Origin: Salidesulfovibrio onnuriiensis
GTDB lineage: Bacteria; Desulfobacterota; Desulfovibrionia; Desulfovibrionales; Desulfovibrionaceae
Assembly (NCBI RefSeq): GCF_008001235.1
Contig: NZ_CP040751.1
Coordinates: 2,525,001-2,589,000, forward strand
Reading direction: 5' to 3'
Length of the DNA: 64,000 nucleotides
In this document: piece by piece, positions 8,285 through 16,618 of the stretch
Layout of the letters: each line of letters begins with the position of its first letter
How positions within the stretch are numbered: the stretch's first letter is position 1
Made by a program: the position numbers and the translations under genes
The notes under the pieces: model-generated
The model's database searches: none
The model's input: the letters and a program-made list of their open reading frames with translations, nothing else
Told to the model about the DNA's origin: nothing

Positions 8285-8995
8285 GTGGATTTTGCACTCG
8301 TATTCGACCATTACGATCTTTTTCTGTCCGGCGCAGCCAATACCTTGAAAATAACCTTTTGCGCCCTGACCATCGGTATCATTCTCGGCACCCTCGCTGG
8401 GGTGGCCCGCATCAGCCGCAACGCCATGATGCGCTATCTTTCGGATATCTACATTCAGGTCATTCGCGGCACTCCCATGCTGCTGCAAATTTATTTCTTC
8501 ATGTTCGGCCTGCCCCAGGTTTACAATATCCTTTTCGATGCCCGCATGCCGCAGGACGCCTTCTGGCTAGGCATGATCGCGCTGGGGATCAACTCCGGCG
8601 CGTATACCGCCGAGATCATCCGTGCGGGTATCCTGTCCATCGACAGGGGGCAGATGGAAGCGGCCCGCTGTTCCGGGCTGACCCACAAGCAGGCCATGAT
8701 CTACGTGATTCTTCCCCAGGCCTTCAAACGCATGATTCCGCCCCTTTGCAACGAACTCATCGTCCTGCTCAAGGATTCCTCCCTGGTTTCCGTTGTGGGA
8801 TATGGCGAACTCATGTTCACCGCCAAGGTGCTGGGCGCCAAGTACTACACCTACGTGCCGTTCCTTCTCGGAGTGGGGGTAATCTACATGAGTCTGACCC
8901 TGACCTTCGCCAAGATCCTGCACAGGGTAGAACGCAAGCTCAGCGAAGGCAGCACCCGGGGCGAAGGGGACAACATGGTTCTCGACCTCGGCTAA
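8285..8995 (+). CDS. Amino-acid ABC permease (HisM/GlnP type)
   Basis: This 236-residue inner-membrane permease belongs to the polar amino-acid family. It has the N-terminal GAANTLKITFCALTIG helix, the YIQVIRGTPMLLQIYF segment, and the ABC-coupling EAA loop around EAARCSGLTHKQAMIYVILPQA. GTG at 8285 is chosen as start because AGGAG at 8274-8278 precedes it; longer in-frame starts would run through the terminator hairpin. No ABC ATPase gene of this class lies next to it, since the next gene is dgt. The pair therefore probably uses an ATPase encoded elsewhere. Confidence 0.9.
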   Translation: MDFALVFDHYDLFLSGAANTLKITFCALTIGIILGTLAGVARISRNAMMRYLSDIYIQVIRGTPMLLQIYFFMFGLPQVYNILFDARMPQDAFWLGMIALGINSGAYTAEIIRAGILSIDRGQMEAARCSGLTHKQAMIYVILPQAFKRMIPPLCNELIVLLKDSSLVSVVGYGELMFTAKVLGAKYYTYVPFLLGVGVIYMSLTLTFAKILHRVERKLSEGSTRGEGDNMVLDLG

Positions 8996-9010
8996 ATGAA
9001 CGCAAGCCAA

Positions 9011-9043
9011 AACGCCGGTGGAGCAATCCGCCGGCGTTTTTTT
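9011..9043 (+). terminator. Intrinsic terminator after the amino-acid permease
   Basis: 12-bp arms (9011-9022 and 9027-9038, one G-T pair) enclose a GCAA tetraloop and are followed by seven T. Confidence 0.88.
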
Positions 9044-9115
9044 GTTGGTGATCCAGGGTTCTCAATTCATTTGGTTTTCGATAGGCTGCGCTCATCAAAA
9101 CACAGGAGACACGTC

Positions 9116-10396
9116 TTGATCAGCACGTTTTACAATGACTTTGATTTGGAACTGTTCGGCAGGGGAGAGGCCAAAAAACTCAAGGACCGCACTCCGTTCG
9201 AGCAGGACCGCGACCGCATCATCTATTCCCCTGCCTTTCGCAGGCTCCAAAACAAGACGCAGGTCTTTCTGTCCGGCGAATATGATTTCTACCGCACCCG
9301 CCTGACGCATTCCATCGAGGTCTCCCAGATCGGCCGGTCCATCTGCAACCACCTGAATCGGACCACGGACGAGCTGGGGGATGATTTCACCATCGATCAG
9401 AACCTGGTGGAATCCATCTGCCTGGCCCACGATATAGGGCATCCTTCCTTCGGACATGCCGGCGAGGCCGTTCTCAACAAGCTCATGAAAAAGCACAAGG
9501 CGGGCGGATTCGAGGGCAATGCCCAGAATCTACGCATTCTGGTGGATATCTTCTACCGCAAGGGCTCGGAGTGGTCCGGCATGAAACCCACACGCGCATT
9601 TCTGGACGGCATGCTCAAGTATAAGACGCTCTTTTCGGATTCCAAAAAGCAAAAGAACCATTTCGTCTACGACTCCCAGGAGGAAATCCTGGATTTCGTC
9701 AGCGGCGACTTCCGCTTCAGGGATGAGTTCCCCATTGAAAAGGAGCGCAACTTCTTCAAGAGCATTGAATGCCAGATCATGGATTGGGCCGACGACATCG
9801 CCTACAGCATCCACGACGTCAGCGACGGCATTCAGGCCGGGTTCATCACCATCAAGAGCATCCGCAAGTGGCAGCAGGACAAGACAACGGACTATACCGG
9901 AAGGGATGACCAGCTTCTCGACGAACTGTGCGACGCCATGATCAACGACGATTACAGCCGTTATCTGGCGCGGCTCATAGGCATATTCATCCACGGCACC
10001 CGGCTGGTCCGGCGCGAGACTTTTCTTTCGTCGGCGACCAACCGTTACAGGTTCGGCATCGAGCGCGACCGGCAGATGGACGACATCTGTACCCTGCTCA
10101 AGCAGATGGCCATCGCGTTGGTGTTCCACACCCCGCAGGTGCACCAGCTCGAATACAAGGGGGAACAGATCCTCAAACGGCTGTTCAAGGTCTTTTCAAA
10201 ACGTTATGTGGAACGGGAACATTCCCACTTCACACTCTTGCCCGACCACTACGCCAAGGCCATTGACCGGGCCGACGAGCCCATGAAGTACCGCATCATC
10301 TGCGATTACCTCTCGGGCATGACGGACGGTTTCGTGGTCCGCACCTACAAGCGGCTCTTTGACCCGGATTTCGGGTCTATCATCGATCTGGTGTAG
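9116..10396 (+). CDS. dgt: dGTP triphosphohydrolase-like HD-domain protein
   Basis: It is predicted to hydrolyse dGTP (or other dNTPs) to the nucleoside and tripolyphosphate. The 426-residue product has the family N-terminal segment DRDRIIYSPAFRRLQNKTQV, the HD metal motif in LAHDIGHPSFGHAGE, and a later metal-binding Asp in IMDWADDIAYSIHDVSDG. TTG at 9116 is chosen because AGGAG at 9104-9108 sits 7 nt upstream and the protein then begins at the conserved N-terminus; the longer frame would extend into the previous terminator. It is a single-gene unit with its own terminator. Confidence 0.9.
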   Translation: MISTFYNDFDLELFGRGEAKKLKDRTPFEQDRDRIIYSPAFRRLQNKTQVFLSGEYDFYRTRLTHSIEVSQIGRSICNHLNRTTDELGDDFTIDQNLVESICLAHDIGHPSFGHAGEAVLNKLMKKHKAGGFEGNAQNLRILVDIFYRKGSEWSGMKPTRAFLDGMLKYKTLFSDSKKQKNHFVYDSQEEILDFVSGDFRFRDEFPIEKERNFFKSIECQIMDWADDIAYSIHDVSDGIQAGFITIKSIRKWQQDKTTDYTGRDDQLLDELCDAMINDDYSRYLARLIGIFIHGTRLVRRETFLSSATNRYRFGIERDRQMDDICTLLKQMAIALVFHTPQVHQLEYKGEQILKRLFKVFSKRYVEREHSHFTLLPDHYAKAIDRADEPMKYRIICDYLSGMTDGFVVRTYKRLFDPDFGSIIDLV

Positions 10397-10416
10397 TCAT
10401 CGAAAAATACGAACAA

Positions 10417-10449
10417 AGAACCCCGCAGTTTCGGCTGCGGGGTTCTTTT
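10417..10449. terminator. Bidirectional terminator between dgt and the amidohydrolase gene
   Basis: Perfect 12-bp arms (10417-10428 and 10435-10446) with a 6-nt loop are followed by T's on the plus strand. It also overlaps the stop codon of the convergent minus-strand gene. Confidence 0.85.
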
Positions 10450-11233
10450 ATGCGAAAAGGCGATTTGCGTTGGTGAGCAGTTCCTCAATCTGTTCGTGAT
10501 CGAGCCCTATCTTTTCCCGGAGAAGATTCAGGGTGTCTTCCGGGTCGAAGATGGGGTAGTCGCTGCCGAAGAGAATTTTTTGCCTGTCGTGCTTGTTGTA
10601 GAAGCGCAGGAACTGCTCCCTGGAAAGAAAGGGGAGGGAGCTTGAGGTGTCCACGTAGACATCTATCCCGGCCAGATATTCGCAGGCCAGATCCCAGTAT
10701 CGATATCCCCCCATATGCGCGGCGATCATGGTCGCCTTGGGGAACAATTCCGCCAGCCGGGCCATTTTCACGGGGCAGGACGGATTTTCTTCGGGCGGCA
10801 GCGACGAACCCACGTGGAACATGAGCACAAAGCGGTCTCCGATGATTTCCATGAGCGAATGGAAACGCGGATCGTCCATTCTGAATCCCTGGAAATCATT
10901 ATGAAACTTGAGCCCCTTGATGCCCTTGGCCGCAATGCGGTCAAGCTCTGCCTCGATGTTTTCGAAGTCCACATGCATGGAACCGAAGGCAATCAGCTCC
11001 GGGTGCGTCTGTTGCAGTTGAATGGCCCAGTTGTTGGCCGGAATCACCTGCGAGGGATCTGTGGCGGCGGAATGCACCACGGCGCGGTCCAAGCCAGCCG
11101 TCTTGATCCTGGCCAGAAGATCATCGGTCATGCCCGTGCCAACGGACTGGATGCCGTAATGGTCGTAGAGGCTTTCAATGACCTTGGCGGCCACCTTGGG
11201 GTGAAAGGAGTGTGTATGTACGTCGAATCGCAT
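10448..11233 (-). CDS. Amidohydrolase-2 family (TIM-barrel) hydrolase
   Basis: This 261-residue predicted cytoplasmic metal-dependent hydrolase or decarboxylase has the amidohydrolase-2 fold. The DVHTHSF motif supplies two metal ligands at the N-terminus, GIKGLKFHNDFQ forms a central strand, MIAAHMGGYRY a further His, and ILFGSDYPIFDP the C-terminal Asp. It lies downstream of the thioesterase operon but is separated by a terminator, so it probably has its own promoter. The substrate is unknown. Confidence 0.82.
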   Translation of the reverse strand: MRFDVHTHSFHPKVAAKVIESLYDHYGIQSVGTGMTDDLLARIKTAGLDRAVVHSAATDPSQVIPANNWAIQLQQTHPELIAFGSMHVDFENIEAELDRIAAKGIKGLKFHNDFQGFRMDDPRFHSLMEIIGDRFVLMFHVGSSLPPEENPSCPVKMARLAELFPKATMIAAHMGGYRYWDLACEYLAGIDVYVDTSSSLPFLSREQFLRFYNKHDRQKILFGSDYPIFDPEDTLNLLREKIGLDHEQIEELLTNANRLFA

Positions 11234-11250
11234 TGTTCTGCTCGTTCATG

Positions 11251-11277
11251 AAAAAGGCCCCGGTCCATCGGGGCCTT
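11251..11277 (-). terminator. Terminator of the alaC-hom-PGM-thioesterase operon (minus strand)
   Basis: 9-bp arms (11254-11262 and 11269-11277) with a 6-nt loop. On the minus strand the hairpin is followed by five T. Confidence 0.8.
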
Positions 11278-11283
11278 GTCGTA

Positions 11284-11703
11284 TCAGGGTTGAAACATGT
11301 CCTTGAGCCAGTCCGGTGTCCGGAAAAGCTTGCCTTCCGGATCGAGGCAGGCGTGCTCGGTCATGCCTGTTGCGTGCAGGGTGGTCCTGTCCGCGTTCCA
11401 GATCTCATAGGCGAATTTCATGGAAGCGCGTTTGAATTCGCTTACCGCCACTCGAACGCGGATTTCATCATCATAACGCACCGGAACCCGGTAGCGGCAC
11501 TGGGCCTCGCGCACGGGAAGGATCACGCCGCGTTTTTCCACCTCGGCATAGCTGATGCCCCGTTCCCGGATGAGATGGCCGCGGGCGCGTTCGAAAAGGT
11601 GCAGGTATTCCGCGTAATAAAGCACTCCCATGGTGTCGGTTTCGCCATAGGAAACAAAATGGGGGTACCAGGCCTCAGGTTGGGGGAAATCGTTTGCGCT
11701 CAT
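11284..11703 (-). CDS. Acyl-CoA thioesterase, 4HBT/YbgC family
   Basis: This 139-residue hotdog-fold protein is predicted to hydrolyse acyl-CoA thioesters. The YbgC-type active-site segment is clear: YGETDTMGVLYYAEYLHLFE, with the catalytic Asp and the helix after it. A basic RVPVRYDDEIRV strand follows. Its ATG overlaps the stop of the upstream PGM-like gene by 4 bp (ATGA), so the two are translationally coupled at the end of the operon. The physiological acyl group is unknown. Confidence 0.87.
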   Translation of the reverse strand: MSANDFPQPEAWYPHFVSYGETDTMGVLYYAEYLHLFERARGHLIRERGISYAEVEKRGVILPVREAQCRYRVPVRYDDEIRVRVAVSEFKRASMKFAYEIWNADRTTLHATGMTEHACLDPEGKLFRTPDWLKDMFQP

Positions 11704-12893
11704 GAAAGAATCCCGGCTTGTTTCAGGGCAAAGCCCAGTAGTTCATGGCCGTGCTTCACGACAATTCCGGTGCTGTCCGCGGTCTTCTCATTGAAGAACT
11801 CCAGGCCGGACGGCTGCACCCCGGGCGCATTGACCACAAAGGGGACCGGATCAACGGTATGGGTCCGCTCCACAATGGGCGTGTAGTGGTCACAGCAGAT
11901 GACCCAGGTGACGTCCTCGCCCCTGAGCGCTTCGCGCAGTGGCCCGACCACCCGGGCGTCGAAACGGCGAATGGCCTCGGTCTTGTTCTCAATCTCTCCG
12001 CCGTGGCCGCATTCGTCCGGCCCTTCCAGGTGCACGAAGGCGAAATCGCCGGTTTTGAGATATTCCAGGGCCGCGCGCACCTTGCCGTCATAGTTGGTTT
12101 CCAGCAGGCCGGTGGCGCCTTCCACGTCAATGACCTTCATGCCCGAGGCAAAACCGAGCCCCTTGATCAAGTCCACGGCCGAAATGACCGCGCCGTTGAG
12201 TTTGAAGGTCTCGGCAAAGTCCGGGAGCATGAGGGGGCGTCCCTGTCCCCACGGCCAGATGGAATTGGCCTTGGTCGGGTTGTCCTCCGCCAGCAGGTCA
12301 TGGGCATGGAAAATCACGTCCCAAAGTTCGGGATTGCGGGAGTAGGCCCGCAAATCCATCTTGATGGTCTTGTCCGTGATGTCGTGCGGGGGGTTGATGA
12401 CCATGGCCGCATCGTCGGTCAGCGCCCCGCCTTTCTGGATGAGCAGGTGACGGTACTGAATGCCGGGCACGAATTCATAGACATCGTTGCCTATCTTCCG
12501 TTGCAGCCGTTCAATCAGGGGGCGGGACTGCTCCGTGGTGATGTGCCCGGACGAATAGTCCCGCATGAAGCCGTCCTTGTCCAGCTGCGACACGGTCACC
12601 AGATTGAGCCGCCAGACCAGATCGTCCGCATCCAACTTCAATCCCTGGGCAGCCGCCTCGATGGGGCCGCGCCCGGTGTGGTGGCGCGCCGGGTCGAAGC
12701 CGAGCAGGGCCATGTTGGCCACATCCGATCCCGGAGCCATGCCATCGGGGATGGTCTTGCACCGCCCGACAATGCCGGTACGGGCCAGTGCATCCATATG
12801 GGGCGTCTCGGCCGCCTCCAGCGGGGTGCGGCCGCCCAATTCTTCAAGCGGCCAATCGCCCATGCCGTCGGCAACGAGATAGAGTACTTTCAT
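11700..12893 (-). CDS. apgM: Cofactor-independent phosphoglycerate mutase-like protein (proposed homoserine kinase)
   Basis: This 397-residue member of the alkaline-phosphatase superfamily belongs to the archaeal-type PGM group. Metal and active-site motifs are visible: LVADGMGD at the N-terminus, PGSDVANMALLGFDP with the nucleophile Ser, HLEGPDECGHGG, and ICCDHYTPIVERTHT near the C-terminus. It lies 12 bp downstream of hom. A subfamily of this family has been proposed, largely from such neighbourhoods, to phosphorylate homoserine in threonine synthesis instead of acting in glycolysis. The operon here supports that reading, but the sequence alone does not separate the two activities. Confidence 0.8.
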   Translation of the reverse strand: MKVLYLVADGMGDWPLEELGGRTPLEAAETPHMDALARTGIVGRCKTIPDGMAPGSDVANMALLGFDPARHHTGRGPIEAAAQGLKLDADDLVWRLNLVTVSQLDKDGFMRDYSSGHITTEQSRPLIERLQRKIGNDVYEFVPGIQYRHLLIQKGGALTDDAAMVINPPHDITDKTIKMDLRAYSRNPELWDVIFHAHDLLAEDNPTKANSIWPWGQGRPLMLPDFAETFKLNGAVISAVDLIKGLGFASGMKVIDVEGATGLLETNYDGKVRAALEYLKTGDFAFVHLEGPDECGHGGEIENKTEAIRRFDARVVGPLREALRGEDVTWVICCDHYTPIVERTHTVDPVPFVVNAPGVQPSGLEFFNEKTADSTGIVVKHGHELLGFALKQAGILS

Positions 12894-12905
12894 GGTCTGT
12901 CCCGG

Positions 12906-14216
12906 TTAGAGAATACGGAACCGGACGCAGGGTTCCATGGTAAAGTCCATGGCGTCCATTTCCCGGGCCACGGCCTCCGCAGCCGCCGCGCGGGTGGAAT
13001 GGGTGATGATGACCAGGGGAACGGCCTCGGTACCTTCCTCACTCTTTTGCACGGCCTGGGCGATGGAAACCCCATGGTCGGCCATGGAACGGGTTACGGC
13101 GGCCATGACCCCGGTCTTGTCCGCCACCATGAACCGGAAGTAGTACTTGGACATGGTGTCTTCGGGCGGCATGATTTTCGCCTTTGCCAGGGGCTTGTTG
13201 CCGAAACCGGTATTGTCCGGGGCATATCCCTTTTCGCAGCCATCGCGGTGCAGATGCCGGGCAATATTCATGATGTCGGCCAGCACGGCGCTGCCCGTGG
13301 GGGTATCGCCCGCGCCCTGGCCATGCAGCATGACCGGGCCCACGGCGTTGCCCACCACCCGGACCGCGTTGTAGTTGCCACCCACCCGCGCCAGCAGGTA
13401 GGTGTAGGGCACCAGTGCGGGATGCACGCCCGCCTCCAGCCTGCCTTCGAAGTCCTTGGCGTGGGCCAGGAGCTTGATGCGGTAGCCGAATTCGCGCGCG
13501 AACTTGATATCCAGGGGGGTGACCCCGGAGATGCCCTGGATGGGCAGTTCCGCCAGGGGGTAATCCACGCCAAAGGCCAGACGGATGAGCACGCACAGCT
13601 TGTGGGCCGTGTCGAAGCCTTCCACGTCAAAGGTGGGGTCTGCCTCGGCATAGCCCAGTTCCTTGGCCAGTTGCAGGGCGGTTTCAAAGTCCATGCTCTT
13701 GGTGGTCATTTCGGAAAGGATGTAGTTGGCCGTCCCGTTCATAATGCCGAGCATTTCCTCCACGCGGTCGCCCGCCAGGCTTTCGCGCAGGGTCTGGACA
13801 ATGGGAATGCCACCAGCGCAGCTTGCCTCGTAGTAAAGGCCCTTGCCGCACTGGCGCGCCAATTCAAAGAGCTCCAGCCCGTGTTCGGCCAACAGATGCT
13901 TGTTGGCCGTAACCACGTGCTTGCCCGCTTTCAAGGCTTTTTCAATGAGGTCCCTGGCCGCCTCCAAGCCACCCATGAGCTCGACCACGATGTCGATCTC
14001 CGGGTCCTCGGTAAGGCGGGCCAGGTCGGTAGTGAGTTCGGTGCCGGAAGTGAGCGCGATGCCGCGCTGCTTGGTCGTGTCGCGCACGACCACGGTCTTG
14101 ATCTCGAGCTTCTTGTCGAGTCTCTTTTCCAGCCAGTCTCCGTTTTCAGCCAGTATCTTGGCCAAACCGGAGCCGACCGTACCGAATCCGGCCAGTCCGA
14201 GTTTCACTATTTGCAT
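12906..14216 (-). CDS. hom: Homoserine dehydrogenase
   Basis: It reduces aspartate semialdehyde to homoserine, the branch to threonine and methionine. The 436-residue product has the Rossmann motif [13 protein letters not shown], the substrate segment [18 protein letters not shown], the [15 protein letters not shown] motif, and a C-terminal ACT domain (about residues 350-430) that usually mediates feedback inhibition by threonine. It overlaps the 3' end of the aminotransferase gene by 10 bp and precedes the PGM-like gene, forming an amino-acid operon. Confidence 0.95.
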   Translation of the reverse strand: MQIVKLGLAGFGTVGSGLAKILAENGDWLEKRLDKKLEIKTVVVRDTTKQRGIALTSGTELTTDLARLTEDPEIDIVVELMGGLEAARDLIEKALKAGKHVVTANKHLLAEHGLELFELARQCGKGLYYEASCAGGIPIVQTLRESLAGDRVEEMLGIMNGTANYILSEMTTKSMDFETALQLAKELGYAEADPTFDVEGFDTAHKLCVLIRLAFGVDYPLAELPIQGISGVTPLDIKFAREFGYRIKLLAHAKDFEGRLEAGVHPALVPYTYLLARVGGNYNAVRVVGNAVGPVMLHGQGAGDTPTGSAVLADIMNIARHLHRDGCEKGYAPDNTGFGNKPLAKAKIMPPEDTMSKYYFRFMVADKTGVMAAVTRSMADHGVSIAQAVQKSEEGTEAVPLVIITHSTRAAAAEAVAREMDAMDFTMEPCVRFRIL

Positions 14217-15391
14217 ATCTTACCCTCAAAGAATTTTCGCAGGTTGCGAATTGCCTGGTTTGTACGCTGTCTGTTTTCCACGAACGCAAAACGTACGTGG
14301 TCGTCGCCGTACTGTCCGAAGCCCAGCCCCGGGGAAACGGCGACCTCCGCTTCTTTTAGCAGCATTTTTGAAAATTCCACGGAACCCATATGTTTGAATT
14401 CGTCGGGAATTTCGGCCCACAGGAACATGGTCGCCTTGGGCGGGGTTACTTCCCAGCCGATGCGGTTCAGGCCTTCGCACAGGGCGTCGCGGCGGTCCTG
14501 GTAGATGTCCATGATCTCCTTGACGCATTCCTGGTCGCCGTTGAGCGCCTGGGTGGCCGCCACTTGTATAGGTGTATATATGCCGTAGTCCAGGTAGCTC
14601 TTGATGCGGGTCAGGGCCTGGACCATGTCCGGGTTGCCGCAGCAGAAGCCCACGCGCATGCCTGCCATGGAATAGCTCTTGGTCAGGGAGAAGAATTCCA
14701 CGCCAACGTCCTTGGCGCCGTCGGCCTGCAGGAAGCTGGGCGCTTCGTAGCCGTCAAAGGTAAAGTCGGCGTAGGCAAGGTCGTGGATGACGTACAGGTC
14801 GTTTTCCTTGGCGAAATCCACGATGCGCTGGAAGAAGTTTACATCCACGCATTCCGTTGTCGGGTTGTGCGGATAGTTGATGATCAGCAGCTTGGGCTTG
14901 GGCCATGTGTGGCGGACAGCCACGGTCATATCCTCGAAAAAGTCGCGTCCCTTGCCGATGGGGATGCGGCGCACGTCAGCGCCCGCAATGACGGAGGCAT
15001 AGGGATGGATGGGATAGGCCGGGTCCGGTGCGAGCACCACATCGCCGGGCGTAAGCATGACCAGGGCCAGGTGGGCGAGCCCTTCCTTGGCGCCCATGGT
15101 TACACAGACTTCCTGGTCCATATCGAGGTATACCGAGTACCTTTTCTGGTACCAGTCTGCGATTGCCTTGCGGAGCCCCTTGATGCCCTTGGACGCCGAG
15201 TAACGCGAGTTACCCGGCTTGTACGCCGCCTCGGTAAGCTTGTCGAGAATGTGTTTCGGGGTGGGCACATCGGGGTTGCCCATGCCCAGGTCGATGATGT
15301 CAGCGCCCTGATGACGCATTTTCATCTTCAGTTCGTTCACCTGGGCAAACACATAGGGAGGCAGCCGGTGGACTCGAGCAAATTGGTGCAT
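14207..15391 (-). CDS. Class I/II aminotransferase, AlaC (glutamate-pyruvate transaminase) type
   Basis: This 394-residue PLP enzyme is closest in appearance to AlaC/YfdZ-type alanine aminotransferases. Visible features are [22 protein letters not shown] (PLP phosphate region), [13 protein letters not shown], and the Schiff-base lysine in [15 protein letters not shown] at 15391 is chosen because GAGGAG lies 9 nt upstream; the longer frame begins with a poor extension. It is first in an operon with hom and the PGM-like gene. AlaC and LL-diaminopimelate aminotransferases are hard to separate, so the substrate assignment is moderate. Confidence 0.85.
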   Translation of the reverse strand: MHQFARVHRLPPYVFAQVNELKMKMRHQGADIIDLGMGNPDVPTPKHILDKLTEAAYKPGNSRYSASKGIKGLRKAIADWYQKRYSVYLDMDQEVCVTMGAKEGLAHLALVMLTPGDVVLAPDPAYPIHPYASVIAGADVRRIPIGKGRDFFEDMTVAVRHTWPKPKLLIINYPHNPTTECVDVNFFQRIVDFAKENDLYVIHDLAYADFTFDGYEAPSFLQADGAKDVGVEFFSLTKSYSMAGMRVGFCCGNPDMVQALTRIKSYLDYGIYTPIQVAATQALNGDQECVKEIMDIYQDRRDALCEGLNRIGWEVTPPKATMFLWAEIPDEFKHMGSVEFSKMLLKEAEVAVSPGLGFGQYGDDHVRFAFVENRQRTNQAIRNLRKFFEGKICK

Positions 15392-15435
15392 AATCGCATA
15401 CTCCTCAGTTGGTTTAGATTTCCTTTGAATCAATT

Positions 15436-15465
15436 TGCATATCCGGGGCAGGGCTTTCCTGTCAA
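15436..15465 (-). promoter_or_regulatory. Candidate sigma70-type promoter for the alaC-hom operon
   Basis: On the minus strand a perfect TTGACA (15465-15460) is followed after 18 nt by TATGCA (15441-15436), about 45 nt before the chosen ATG. The -35 is strong and the -10 is weak. Confidence 0.4.
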
Positions 15466-15584
15466 AAAGTAAATTGACATTCCGGCCCCCGCCTTGACCC
15501 TATTGTTCGATTCAACTAGTTTACTGTGTCCTGAAAGAAAGTCATCGGCGATGAAGCCGAACTCATACATAAAGGAGAACTGCC

Positions 15585-16508
15585 ATGGTTCAAGAATCCG
15601 AAACCATCTGGATGGATGGGAAGCTGGTTCCCTGGGGCGAGGCCAATGTCCACGTCCTGACCCACGCGCTGCACTACGGTACGGGCGTGTTCGAAGGAAT
15701 CCGCGCATATGAGTGCAACGACGGAACCTCCGAGGTCTTCCGCCTCAGGGAGCACATGGTGCGCTTGGTGGATTCCGCTAAAATTCTCGGCTTTGCCGCG
15801 CCGTATACCGCAGACGAGATGGTCGAAGCCACCGTGGAAACCCTCAAGGCCAACAAGCTGAAGGGTGCCTATATCCGCCCGCTGGTCTTTGTGGGTGCAG
15901 GCGTCATGGGCGTTCATCCCGGGGACAACCCAATCAAGACCTGTATCACCGCTTGGCACTGGGGCGCATACCTCGGCGAGGACGCTCTGGAAAAGGGCAT
16001 TCGCGTCAAGGTCTCCACCTACAATCGCCACCATGTCAACGTCATGATGACCAAGTCCAAGGCCTGCGGCAACTACGTGAACTCGGTTCTGGCCAAGATG
16101 GAAGCCATCCGCGACGGCTACGCCGAGGCAATCCTGCTGGATACCTCGGGCCATGTTTCCGAAGGTTCGGGCGAAAACCTGTTCATGGTCAAGCAGGACG
16201 TGCTGTACACCCCGCCGCTGTCCGGCGTGCTGGGCGGCCTGACCCGCGATTCCATCATCAGCCTGGCCAACGACACGGGCTATGAAGTGCGCGAAACCAC
16301 CATCGGCCGCGACATGCTTTACACGGCCGACGAAGTGTTCTTTACCGGCACCGCGGCAGAACTGACCCCGATCCGCGAGATCGACGCCCGCGTCATCGGT
16401 GAAGGAAAGGCCGGTCCCGTCACCAAGCTGCTGCAGACCGAGTTCTTCAAGATCCTCAAGGGCGACAACCCCGATTACGAGCATTGGCTGCACCGTTACG
16501 AAGCCTAG
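15585..16508 (+). CDS. ilvE: Branched-chain amino-acid aminotransferase
   Basis: This 307-residue class IV PLP aminotransferase interconverts valine, leucine and isoleucine with their 2-oxo acids. It shows GTGVFEGIRAYE, the PLP-lysine region SKACGNYVNS, the DTSGHVSEGSGENLFMV segment, and a C-terminal EVFFTGTAAELTPI motif. AAAGGAG precedes the ATG. The gene stands alone, divergent from the alaC-hom operon, with a hairpin downstream at 16536-16569. Confidence 0.94.
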   Translation: MVQESETIWMDGKLVPWGEANVHVLTHALHYGTGVFEGIRAYECNDGTSEVFRLREHMVRLVDSAKILGFAAPYTADEMVEATVETLKANKLKGAYIRPLVFVGAGVMGVHPGDNPIKTCITAWHWGAYLGEDALEKGIRVKVSTYNRHHVNVMMTKSKACGNYVNSVLAKMEAIRDGYAEAILLDTSGHVSEGSGENLFMVKQDVLYTPPLSGVLGGLTRDSIISLANDTGYEVRETTIGRDMLYTADEVFFTGTAAELTPIREIDARVIGEGKAGPVTKLLQTEFFKILKGDNPDYEHWLHRYEA

Positions 16509-16535
16509 CGGCCCGCCAGCGATCCAAATGAAAAA

Positions 16536-16569
16536 AAGGGGAGTCCGGCGTCTTGTCCGGGCTTCCCTT
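16536..16569. terminator. Hairpin after ilvE
   Basis: 13-bp arms (16536-16548 and 16557-16569, two G-T pairs). The A-run lies on its 5' side, so it is a good intrinsic terminator only on the minus strand; on the plus strand the following GTGTTG makes it weak. Confidence 0.5.
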
Positions 16570-16618
16570 GTGTTGTATATGATTACGGCTTCGTCACTTC
16601 AGAACCAATTGTAATTTC

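Noticed and set aside
11745-14504. 919-codon open frame on the plus strand
   Set aside because: Shadow of the PGM-like and hom genes, which have motifs and operon spacing; the translation lacks domains.
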